Assembly (NCBI RefSeq): GCF_051900415.1
Contig: NZ_JBHZGL010000016.1
Span: forward strand, 1 to 64,000
DNA: 64,000 nt
Direction of reading: 5' to 3'
From: Frateuria_A sp051900415
Lineage (GTDB): Bacteria; Pseudomonadota; Gammaproteobacteria; Xanthomonadales; Rhodanobacteraceae
The notes beneath the pieces are model-generated. The model saw only the letters and a program-made list of their open reading frames with translations. It was not told where the DNA came from and made no database searches. This document shows positions 57,169-64,000 of this stretch, piece after piece. Every line of letters starts with the position of its first letter. Position 1 is the first letter of the stretch. The translations under genes and the position numbers were made by a program.

Positions 57169-59265
57169 ATGGCCCGCAAACTGCCGCAAACCGCCACTGC
57201 GATCGCCGACCTGTCCGCGCCGGAGCTGTTCCTGAGCCGCGAGCTGGCCGCGCTGGAGTTCAACTTCCGCGTGCTCGCCATGGCGCGCGATGCGCACGTA
57301 CCGCTACTGGAACGGCTGCGCTACCTGAGCATCGTGGCGAACAACCTCGACGAATTCTTCGAGGTACGCGTGGCGATGCTCAAGCACCACCACGCCTATG
57401 GCTCGGCCGCACCGGGGCCTGACGGGCTGTCCTCCGGCGAGCTGCTGACGCGCATCCGCGCGCGCGTGCTGGACCTGGTCACCGAACAGTACGCGACCTG
57501 GCAGGAACAGCTCCGCCCACAGCTGGACGCCGAGGGCATACGCTTCCTCACCCGCCACCAGTGGAACGCCGTGCAGCGGCGCTGGCTGCAAGGCTATTTC
57601 GAACACGAGGTGCTGCCGGTGCTCTCGCCGCTGGGCCTGGACCCGGCGCATCCGTTCCCGCGCATCCTCAACAAGACGCTGAACATCGCCGTGGTGCTGC
57701 AGGGCCGCGACGCGTTCGGGCACGAGGGCCACATGGCGCTGGTGCGTGCGCCGCGCTCGCTGCCGCGCATCGTCAAATTGCCGGCCGAAGTCGGTGGCGA
57801 CGGCGACACCTTCGTGTTCCTGGCCGAGCTGCTGCAGGCTTTCGTCGACCTGATGTTTCCCGGCTTCAAGGTAGTCGGCTCCTATCAGTTCCGCGTCACC
57901 CGCAACAGCGAGCTGATCGTCGAGGAAGCGGAAGTGGAAAACCTCGCCCGCGCACTCAGCGAGGAATTGCTCGGGCGCGGATACGCGCGGCCGGTGCGGC
58001 TGGAAATCGCCAACGACTGCCCGAAGGCGATCACCGCCATGCTCGTGGCCAATTTCGAGCTGGAGGCATCGGACGTCTACCGCTGCGACGGCCCGGTCAA
58101 CATCATCCGCGCCGGCGGCATCTACGACCACGTGGACCGGCCCGAGCTCAAGTTCCCGCGCTTCGTGCCCTGCCTGCCGGCGGCGATCGAGCCGGGCGCC
58201 AACCTGTTCGAGCTGATCGGCCAGCGCGACGTGCTGCTGCACCATCCCTACGAAAGCTTCGCCGCGGTGGTCGACCTACTGCGCCAGGCCGCCGCCGATC
58301 CCGCCGTGCTGGCGATCAAGCAGACGCTCTACCGCGCCGGCGAGGACACCCCGCTGGTCGACCTGCTGGTGGAGGCCGCGCGCAACGGCAAGGACGTTAC
58401 CGTGGTGATCGAGCTGCGCGCGCGCTTCGACGAGGAAGCCAACATCCGCTTGGCCACGCGGCTGCAGGAGGCGGGCGTGCAGGTGGTCTACGGCGTGGTC
58501 GGCTACAAGACCCACGCCAAGATGATGCTGATCGTGCGCCGCGAAACGGACATGCTGCGCCGCTACGTACACCTCTCGACCGGCAACTACCACCAGGCCA
58601 ACAGCCGGATGTACACCGACATCGGCCTGATGACCTCCAACCCGGAGATCGGCGAGGACCTGCACAAGGTGTTCCAGCAGCTCTCCGGCCTGGGCTCGGT
58701 GATCAGCCTCAAGCGCCTGCTGCATTCGCCCTTCACGCTGTACAAGAGCGTGGTCGCCAAGATCGAGCGCGAGACCGCCAACGCGCAGGCGGGCAAGCCG
58801 GCGCGCATCGTCGCAAAGCTCAACGCGCTCAACGAATCGCACGTGATCGAGGCGCTCTACCGTGCCTCGCAGGCGGGCGTGGAGATCGACCTGATCGTGC
58901 GCGGGGCCTGCACGTTGCGCCCGGGCCTGCCGGGTATTTCCGAGCGCATCCGCGTGCGCTCGATCGTGGGCCGTTTCCTGGAGCACAGCCGCGTGTACTG
59001 GTTCGCCAACGACGGCCAGCCGGAAATCTACTGCGCCAGCGCCGACTGGATGGAGCGCAACCTGATGCGCCGCATCGAGGTGGCCTTCCCGATCCTCGAC
59101 CCGGCGCTGGCCGCACGCGTGTTCGACGAGACGCTGGCCAACGGCCTGGCCGACAACACCCAGGCCTGGCTGCTCGGCAGCGACGGCCGCTACACCCGCG
59201 CCGTACCGGGCGACCAGCCACCGCACAGCGCGCAGCAGACGCTGCTCGACAAGATTTGCGCATGA
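57169..59265 (+). CDS. ppk: Polyphosphate kinase 1
   Basis: 698 residues, the full PPK1 length. N-terminal domain: FLSRELAALEFNFRVLAMA and YLSIVANNLDEFFEVRVA. Catalytic domains: KQTLYRAGEDTPLVDLLVEA, VVYGVVGYKTHAKMMLIVRR with the autophosphorylated His near 449, YVHLSTGNYHQANSRMYTD, and FLEHSRVYWF with the second essential His near 606. It makes polyphosphate from ATP. The ATG at 57169 fits the family start; an ATG at 57118 would add 17 residues. It is followed by ppx, the opposing enzyme, after a REP element. Confidence 0.96.
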   Translation: MARKLPQTATAIADLSAPELFLSRELAALEFNFRVLAMARDAHVPLLERLRYLSIVANNLDEFFEVRVAMLKHHHAYGSAAPGPDGLSSGELLTRIRARVLDLVTEQYATWQEQLRPQLDAEGIRFLTRHQWNAVQRRWLQGYFEHEVLPVLSPLGLDPAHPFPRILNKTLNIAVVLQGRDAFGHEGHMALVRAPRSLPRIVKLPAEVGGDGDTFVFLAELLQAFVDLMFPGFKVVGSYQFRVTRNSELIVEEAEVENLARALSEELLGRGYARPVRLEIANDCPKAITAMLVANFELEASDVYRCDGPVNIIRAGGIYDHVDRPELKFPRFVPCLPAAIEPGANLFELIGQRDVLLHHPYESFAAVVDLLRQAAADPAVLAIKQTLYRAGEDTPLVDLLVEAARNGKDVTVVIELRARFDEEANIRLATRLQEAGVQVVYGVVGYKTHAKMMLIVRRETDMLRRYVHLSTGNYHQANSRMYTDIGLMTSNPEIGEDLHKVFQQLSGLGSVISLKRLLHSPFTLYKSVVAKIERETANAQAGKPARIVAKLNALNESHVIEALYRASQAGVEIDLIVRGACTLRPGLPGISERIRVRSIVGRFLEHSRVYWFANDGQPEIYCASADWMERNLMRRIEVAFPILDPALAARVFDETLANGLADNTQAWLLGSDGRYTRAVPGDQPPHSAQQTLLDKICA

Positions 59266-59286
59266 CCCCGCGAGCGCCGACCTCCC

Positions 59287-59380
59287 GTAGGAGCGCACCT
59301 GTGCGCGACCGCAATGCATGGCACGTCCATGGGTTCAGCACCGGCCGCCATGGCGGTCCCGCACAGGTGCGCTCCTGCAG
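59287..59380. repeat. REP-like palindrome, type B
   Basis: GTAGGAGCGCACCTGTGCGCGACCG and the inverted CCCGCACAGGTGCGCTCCTGCAG, 45 bp apart, between ppk and ppx. The centre, ATGCATGGCACGTCCATGGG.., is not palindromic. Confidence 0.88.
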
Positions 59381-59446
59381 CATGGCGTCCGCGTGCGTCT
59401 GGCCCCGCGTGGCAGAATGCCCGCTTCACCTGCCTGGAACCCCCGC

Positions 59447-60961
59447 GTGACCACCGAGCCCGTACCCATCAAGGATGGCGAGCTGATAGCGGCCGTCGAC
59501 CTGGGCTCGAACAGTTTCCACATGGTGGTCGCGCGCATGGAGCACGGCGAGCCGCGCGTTATCGATCGCCTGCGCGACAGCGTGCGCCTGGCCGCCGGCC
59601 TGCGTTCGGACGGCACGCTGGACGCGGCTCATCGCGCCCGTGCGCTGGCCAGCCTGGCGCGCTTCGGCCAGCGCATCGAGAGTCTTCCTTCCGCCAACGT
59701 GCGCGCAGTGGCCACCAATACCGTGCGGCGCCTTTCCTCGCCGCACAACTTCCTGGGCGCGGCAGAGGACGCGCTGGGCCATCCCGTGGAGATCGTCTCC
59801 GGCCGCGAGGAAGGTCGGCTCATCTTCCTTGGCGTGGCGCATGACCTGCCCGCCTCGCGCGAGCCGCGGCTGGTCATCGACGTGGGTGGTGGCAGTACCG
59901 AATTCATCATCGGCCGCGGGCTCGCGCCGCTGCATACCGAGAGCGTGCAGGCCGGATGCATCGCCTCGACGTTGCGTTTCTTTCCCGGCGGCCGGCTTAC
60001 GCCCAAGCGCTGGCAGCGCGCGCGCAGCGAAGTGGGTGTGCTGCTGCAGCAGTTTGCCGAGGATTTTCGCGAAGCCGGCTGGCAGGAGGCCTACGGCTCC
60101 TCGGGTAGCGCCAAGGCCGTCGACGCCGTGGTACAGGCGATGGGCCTGACCGACGACGGCGTCACCCTCGACGCCCTGGCCGAGTTGCGCGAAGCGGTGC
60201 TGGAACAGGGCCAGATGGACCTGTTGCGGCTGCCCGGCCTGACCGAGGAACGCGCGCCGGTGTTCGCCGGCGCGGTGGTGATCCTCGAAGCTGCGTTCGA
60301 GGCGCTGGGCATCGACCACATGCGCGTGTGCGAAAGCTCCATGCGCGAAGGCCTGCTGTGGGACCTGCTTGGGCGCGCCGGCGGCCGCGACCCACGTACC
60401 GACAGCATCGACGCGCTCGCTACCCGCTACGGCGTCGATCGCGCGCAGGCGCGGCGCGTCGAGCAGACGGCCCTGAGCCTGTTCGACCAGGTCGCGCGTC
60501 CCTGGAAGCTGGATACCGAGGCGCGCGAGTGGCTCTCCTGGGCCGCCCGCGTGCACGAGATCGGACTGGCCATCGCGCACAGCCAGCATCACCACCACGG
60601 TGCCTACATCCTGCGCCACGCCGACCTGGCCGGTTTCTCGCGGCAGGAGCAGCAACTGCTTTCGGCGGTGATCGAGGCGCACCGGCGCAAGCCGGCCAAG
60701 GCACTGATCTCGGTACTGCCGCAGCGCTACCGCGCGCTAGCCCGGCACATCACCGCGCTGCTGCGGCTGGCTGTGCTGTTCCGCCGTGGGCGTCGCGCCG
60801 AGTCGCTGCCGCCACTGAAGCTCAGCGCCACCAGCCATCGCCTGCGCCTGGCCATTCCGGCTACATGGCTTGACCAGCACCCACTGACCGAGGCGGACCT
60901 GGAGCAGGAACAGGGGCCGATGGCGGAACTGGGTTTGACGCTCGAAATCCAGCGCACCTGA
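59447..60961 (+). CDS. ppx: Exopolyphosphatase
   Basis: 504 residues of the GppA/Ppx family. The ASKHA phosphate-loop is AVDLGSNSFHMVVARMEHGE and the second one VIDVGGGSTEFIIGRG. SLPSANVRAVATNTVRRL and VFAGAVVILEAAFEALGIDH are conserved. The C-terminal HD-type region (SWAARVHEIGLAIAHSQHHHHGAYIL) is present, as in E. coli Ppx. It releases phosphate from polyphosphate chains. GTG 59447 gives the standard N-terminus; ATG 59417 is an alternative. Linkage with ppk and phoBR is the expected Pho neighbourhood. Confidence 0.95.
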   Translation: MTTEPVPIKDGELIAAVDLGSNSFHMVVARMEHGEPRVIDRLRDSVRLAAGLRSDGTLDAAHRARALASLARFGQRIESLPSANVRAVATNTVRRLSSPHNFLGAAEDALGHPVEIVSGREEGRLIFLGVAHDLPASREPRLVIDVGGGSTEFIIGRGLAPLHTESVQAGCIASTLRFFPGGRLTPKRWQRARSEVGVLLQQFAEDFREAGWQEAYGSSGSAKAVDAVVQAMGLTDDGVTLDALAELREAVLEQGQMDLLRLPGLTEERAPVFAGAVVILEAAFEALGIDHMRVCESSMREGLLWDLLGRAGGRDPRTDSIDALATRYGVDRAQARRVEQTALSLFDQVARPWKLDTEAREWLSWAARVHEIGLAIAHSQHHHHGAYILRHADLAGFSRQEQQLLSAVIEAHRRKPAKALISVLPQRYRALARHITALLRLAVLFRRGRRAESLPPLKLSATSHRLRLAIPATWLDQHPLTEADLEQEQGPMAELGLTLEIQRT

Positions 60962-61094
60962 GCCTTACCACCCCATCTCCAATCCCCGCGCACGGGGGAA
61001 GGATCGAGGGCGTGGCGCTCCGGACAGCGCGCGCTTCAGCCTGAACAACGCCACCGCGTATCATGCGCAGGCAATCCATACAGGTTCCGCACGC

Positions 61095-61790
61095 ATGCCC
61101 CGACTCCTGCTGGCCCTCCTGCTGTTCCTGCCCCTGGGCGTCGCCGCCCAGGCCGCGCCGCCGCCGGCAAGCACCAGCGCCACGCCGCCCGCGCCAGGCC
61201 CGAAGGTGCTGGTGCACACCAGCGTCGGCGACATCACGCTGGAACTGTTCCCGGACAAGGCGCCCAAGAGCGTGGCCAATTTCCTGCAATACGTGCGCGA
61301 GGGCTTCTACGACGGCACCGTGTTCCATCGCGCCATCAACGGCTACCTGGTGCAGGGCGGCCTGTACACGCGCGACCTGCAGCCCAAGCGCACCCATCCG
61401 GCGATCGCCAGCGAAGCGGACAACGGCCTGTCCAACCTGCGCGGCACCGTGGCGGTGGCGCGCGGGGCCGATCCGAACTCGGGCACGGCGCAGTTCTTCA
61501 TCAACCTGGTCGACAACCGCCGCCTCGACTACGCCGGCAACCAGAGCGGCCTGACCTGGGGTTACGCCGTGTTCGGGCGGGTGGTCGGGGGCATGGACGT
61601 GGTCGACAAGATCGCGGGCCTGCCGACCCGCGGCCAAGGCCCGTTCGCCGCCGACGTGCCCTACCCGCTGCCGGTCATCCAGAGCGTCCGCGTGATCGGC
61701 GGCGAAGAGACCCCCGCCTCCGCCACCAGCGCCAAGGCACCCGCCAAGGCCAGCAGCGTGGCCAAGCCGGCCGGCAAGAAGGGCGGCTGA
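61095..61790 (+). CDS. Periplasmic cyclophilin (PpiA-like) peptidyl-prolyl isomerase
   Basis: 231 residues. A signal peptide (MPRLLLALLLFLPLGVAAQA) and Pro/Ala/Thr linker precede the cyclophilin domain: VLVHTSVGDITLELFPDKAP, FYDGTVFHRAINGYLVQGG, VAVARGADPNSGTAQFFINL and YAVFGRVVGGMDVVDKIAG. The classic FHR..QGG active-site segment is intact. An alanine/lysine-rich tail (KAPAKASSVAKPAGKKGG) is probably flexible. It overlaps lpxH by one base (TGATG), so the pair is translationally coupled. Confidence 0.93.
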   Translation: MPRLLLALLLFLPLGVAAQAAPPPASTSATPPAPGPKVLVHTSVGDITLELFPDKAPKSVANFLQYVREGFYDGTVFHRAINGYLVQGGLYTRDLQPKRTHPAIASEADNGLSNLRGTVAVARGADPNSGTAQFFINLVDNRRLDYAGNQSGLTWGYAVFGRVVGGMDVVDKIAGLPTRGQGPFAADVPYPLPVIQSVRVIGGEETPASATSAKAPAKASSVAKPAGKKGG

Positions 61791-62515
61791 TGGCCAGCCT
61801 GTTCATCGCCGACCTGCACCTGGACGACAGCCGCCCGCACATCACCGAGCTGTTCGAGCGCTACCTGGCCGGCGACGAAGTGCGCCAGGCCGACGCGCTG
61901 TACATCCTGGGTGACCTGGTCGAGGCCTGGGTCGGCGACGACGACGACGCCGAGCTCCCGACCCGTATCGCCCGCGCCACGCAAGCGGTGCGCGCTTCGG
62001 GCCGGCCGGTGTACTTCATGCCCGGCAACCGCGACTTCCTGCTCGGCCAGGACTACGCCGACCGCGCCGGCCTGATCCTGCTCGAAGATGGCGTGGTACA
62101 CGATCTTCATGGCCGCCCCACCCTGCTCATGCACGGCGACACGTTGTGCACTGACGACGTGGCCTACCAGGCGGTGCGCCGCCAGGTGCGCACGCCCGAA
62201 TGGAAGGCCAACATCCTGGCGATGCCGCTGGAAGCGCGCCGCGCTTTCGCCGCCAAGGCCCGCGCCGACAGCCGCGCGCACACCGGCGCCACCATGGAAT
62301 CGATCATGGACGTCAACGCCGATACCGTCGCACAAGCCATGCGCGGCGCCGGCGTCACCCGCCTGATCCACGGCCACACGCACCGACCGGCCGTCCATGA
62401 ATTCACGCTCGATGGCCAGCCGGCACAGCGCATCGTGCTGGGCGACTGGTACGAACAGGGCTCGGTACTGCGCGTCACCCCCGACGCCGTCTATTTGACC
62501 GGCCTCCCCTTGTAG
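61790..62515 (+). CDS. lpxH: UDP-2,3-diacylglucosamine diphosphatase LpxH
   Basis: 241 residues of the calcineurin-like LpxH family. Metal-binding motifs are FIADLHLDDSRP, YILGDLVEAWVGDDD, FMPGNRDFLLGQDY, LMHGDTLCTDD and IHGHTHRPAVHEF. It cleaves UDP-diacylglucosamine to lipid X plus UMP in lipid A synthesis at the inner membrane. The TAG stop (62513-62515) is part of the following REP element. Confidence 0.95.
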   Translation: MASLFIADLHLDDSRPHITELFERYLAGDEVRQADALYILGDLVEAWVGDDDDAELPTRIARATQAVRASGRPVYFMPGNRDFLLGQDYADRAGLILLEDGVVHDLHGRPTLLMHGDTLCTDDVAYQAVRRQVRTPEWKANILAMPLEARRAFAAKARADSRAHTGATMESIMDVNADTVAQAMRGAGVTRLIHGHTHRPAVHEFTLDGQPAQRIVLGDWYEQGSVLRVTPDAVYLTGLPL

Positions 62516-62583
62516 GAGCCCGCTTGCGGGCGATGCCCGTTGGCCGGCCTACGAAAGAGCATCGCCCGCAAGCGGGCTCCTAC
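62512..62583. repeat. REP-like palindrome, type A
   Basis: GTAGGAGCCCGCTTGCGGGCGATGC and GCATCGCCCGCAAGCGGGCTCCTAC are perfect inverted copies around a 22-bp centre. The lpxH stop codon is its first TAG. Confidence 0.92.
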
Positions 62584-62669
62584 GGAAAAGCGGCGCGACG
62601 GGCGGGCGACTGTCACGGTGGCGCCTCGGCTACCATTGCCGTTTTCCGCCTTACTAAGGACCCCCTCCC

Positions 62670-63437
62670 ATGCAGCTCGATCAGGTCAAGGCCGTCATCA
62701 CCGGCGGCGCCTCCGGACTCGGCCACGCGGTGGCGCAGCATCTCGTCGCGCACGGCGCGAAGGTCGCATTGTTCGACGTCAACGAGGAGAAGGGCCAGCA
62801 GGCCGCGCAGGCGCTGGGCGATGCCGCGCGCTTCTACCGCACCGACGTCACCTCCGAGGAAGGCGTGACCGCCAACGTTGCCGCCGCGCGCGAGGCGATG
62901 GGCGGGCTCAACGTGGTGATGAACTGCGCCGGCATCCTGGGTGCAGGCCGCGTGCTGGGCAAGGAAGGTCCGATGGCGCTGTCGCAGTTCCAGGCCACCG
63001 TGATGGTCAATCTGGTCGGCAGCTTCAACGTGGCCAAGGCCGGTGCGGCGCTGATGCAGTCCAACGAAGCCGGCGAGGACGGCGAGCGCGGCGTGATCAT
63101 CAACACCGCCTCGGTGGCCGCCTACGAAGGCCAGATCGGCCAGGCCGCGTATTCGGCCTCCAAGGGCGGCGTGGTCGGCATGACGCTGCCGATGGCACGC
63201 GAACTGGCCCGCTTCGGCATCCGTGTGGCGACTATCGCGCCGGGCATCTTCTGGACCCCAATGGTCGACGGCATGCCCCCGCAGGTGCAGGAATCGCTCG
63301 GCGCGTCGATCCCGTTCCCCTCGCGCCTGGGCAAGCCCGGGGAATTCGCACAGACCGTCGCGTTCATCCTCGGCAACCGCTACATCAACGGCGAAACCAT
63401 CCGCCTCGACGGCGCGGTGCGGCTGCAGCCCAAGTAA
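62670..63437 (+). CDS. Short-chain dehydrogenase (HSD17B10-like, 3-hydroxyacyl-CoA type)
   Basis: 255 residues. VITGGASGLGHAVAQHLVAH is the Rossmann NAD-binding motif (TGGxxGxG) and LFDVNEEKG follows. NTASVAAYEGQIGQAAYSASKG holds the catalytic Ser-Tyr-Lys triad, ending with PGIFWTPMVDGMPPQVQ and the C-terminal RYINGETIRLDGAVRL. It matches the 3-hydroxy-2-methylbutyryl-CoA / 3-hydroxyacyl-CoA dehydrogenase SDR group, used in fatty-acid or isoleucine breakdown. The operon is not obvious; it is alone between two repeat elements. Confidence 0.9.
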   Translation: MQLDQVKAVITGGASGLGHAVAQHLVAHGAKVALFDVNEEKGQQAAQALGDAARFYRTDVTSEEGVTANVAAAREAMGGLNVVMNCAGILGAGRVLGKEGPMALSQFQATVMVNLVGSFNVAKAGAALMQSNEAGEDGERGVIINTASVAAYEGQIGQAAYSASKGGVVGMTLPMARELARFGIRVATIAPGIFWTPMVDGMPPQVQESLGASIPFPSRLGKPGEFAQTVAFILGNRYINGETIRLDGAVRLQPK

Positions 63438-63438
63438 C

Positions 63439-63531
63439 CGGGATTCGGGAGACGGGATTCGGGATTCGCAAGGGCCCCGCATCCCGAACTCTTCGCCTTC
63501 CCAAATCCCGAATCCCGAATCACCAATCCCG
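63439..63531. repeat. Palindromic element, 'GGGATTCGGGATTCG' family (type F)
   Basis: GGGATTCGGGAGACGGGATTCGGGATTCG at 63440 and the inverted AATCCCGAATCCCGAATCACC at 63504 face each other between the dehydrogenase and the EF-P-like gene. Only one copy is seen in this window. Confidence 0.8.
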
Positions 63532-63540
63532 GCGCCCCCA

Positions 63541-64000
63541 ATGAAAGCTTCCGACGTCAAGAAAGGCAACGTGGTCGAGCACGACGGCACCGTCTACCAG
63601 GTGCGCGACATCGAGCGCAGCTCGCCCACCGCGCGCGGTGGCAACGTGACCTTCCGCTTCACCATGTATTCGATCCCCGGCGGGCGCAAGTTCGACCTGA
63701 GCCTGCGCGCGGACGACGACCTGAAGGAAATGGACCTGGTCCGCCGCGCGGCCAACTTCTCCTACATGGATGGCGAGGCGTTCGTGTTCATGGATGCCGA
63801 GGACTACACCCAGTACCTGCTCGGCCCCGAACTGGTCGGCGACAGCGCCGGCTACATCGTGGAGGACACCGAGGGCTACTACGTGCAGCTGATCGATGAC
63901 GCGCCGGTCGGCCTGCAGGTGCCGACCAGCGTGATGCTGACGGTGGTCGACACCGCACCCGAGCTCAAGGGCGCCAGCGCGACCAAGCGCACCAAGCCCG
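63541..64000 (+). CDS. Elongation factor P-like protein YeiP/EfpL (3' end missing)
   Basis: The first 153 residues of about 190 are present; the gene runs off the window. Features: MKASDVKKGNVVEHDGTVYQ, RDIERSSPTARGGNVTFRF (in place of the EF-P PGKGQAF lysine loop, as in YeiP), YMDGEAFVFMDAEDYTQYLL and ETD-like VGLQVPTSVMLTVVDTAPEL. EfpL/YeiP helps the ribosome pass proline-rich or other difficult stretches. The loop carries SSPTARGGN, with no modifiable lysine at the classical EF-P position, so the usual EpmA modification is not expected. No partner gene is seen. Confidence 0.92.
   Translation, partial: MKASDVKKGNVVEHDGTVYQVRDIERSSPTARGGNVTFRFTMYSIPGGRKFDLSLRADDDLKEMDLVRRAANFSYMDGEAFVFMDAEDYTQYLLGPELVGDSAGYIVEDTEGYYVQLIDDAPVGLQVPTSVMLTVVDTAPELKGASATKRTKP

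Noticed and set aside
60970..61094. Gene in the gap between ppx and the cyclophilin gene
   Set aside because: Only a half copy of the type D palindrome and the likely leader are present; no ORF with support.

Overview
The window is GC-rich, densely coded chromosomal DNA from a gammaproteobacterium. The most likely home is the Lysobacterales (Xanthomonadales), probably the Rhodanobacteraceae (Dyella/Frateuria/Luteibacter-like). This rests on the phoB-phoR-ppk-ppx order, an NAD-type isocitrate dehydrogenase, a TonB receptor-YfiR-kinase operon, lpxH and lpxO-like genes, an EF-P-like protein, and the abundance of short palindromic intergenic repeats. The placement is inferred from gene content; no rRNA or tRNA gene is visible.

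Layout. 1-2 kb: a decaying integron cassette array with three good attC sites and one degenerate site. It carries two orphan cassette genes, a HIT-family gene, the end of an IS3-family (IS407-like) element inserted in a cassette ORF, and a second transposase relic. 2-13 kb: small secreted and membrane proteins, a winged-helix regulator paired with a membrane protein, a divergent UppS paralogue, a luciferase-like oxidoreductase, an HDOD protein, an FAD monooxygenase, a CBS protein and an exported methyltransferase-like protein. 13-18 kb: DUF72, then a compact nei/fpg-CDF transporter-alkB operon, then an exported ChaN/TraB-like protein. 18-35 kb: an M28 peptidase followed by a signalling-rich block. 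It holds two PAS hybrid kinases, one HWE kinase, a PadR/sensor-domain pair, and an operon of TonB-dependent receptor, YfiR, membrane hybrid-type kinase and single-domain response regulator. 35-37.5 kb: a Tag-like glycosylase, a zinc alcohol dehydrogenase, a cupin and a shattered LysR gene. 37.7-43 kb: the sulfate ABC importer operon (sbp-cysT-cysW-cysA) meeting an OprO/P-like porin tail to tail. 43-55 kb: cyclophilin, EamA exporter, RlmJ, Slp lipoprotein, a second CDF transporter, LpxO-like hydroxylase, a SigJ-type sigma factor with an AhpD-like partner, isocitrate dehydrogenase, glutaredoxin and a BepA-like protease. 55-64 kb: phosphate and polyphosphate genes (phoB, phoR, ppk, ppx), cyclophilin-lpxH, a short-chain dehydrogenase, and the start of an EF-P-like gene cut by the window edge.

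Functional themes are phosphate sensing and polyphosphate turnover, sulfate uptake, envelope maintenance (LpxH, LpxO-like, BepA, Slp, cyclophilins), oxidative and alkylation damage repair (Nei/Fpg, AlkB, Tag, Grx, AhpD), and two-component signalling. No prophage, CRISPR array, secretion system or biosynthetic cluster is visible.

The most unusual feature is the repeat load. At least six palindromic repeat families fill most intergenic gaps. In four places (DUF72, alkB, phoR, lpxH) the TAG at the repeat boundary is itself the stop codon of the upstream gene.
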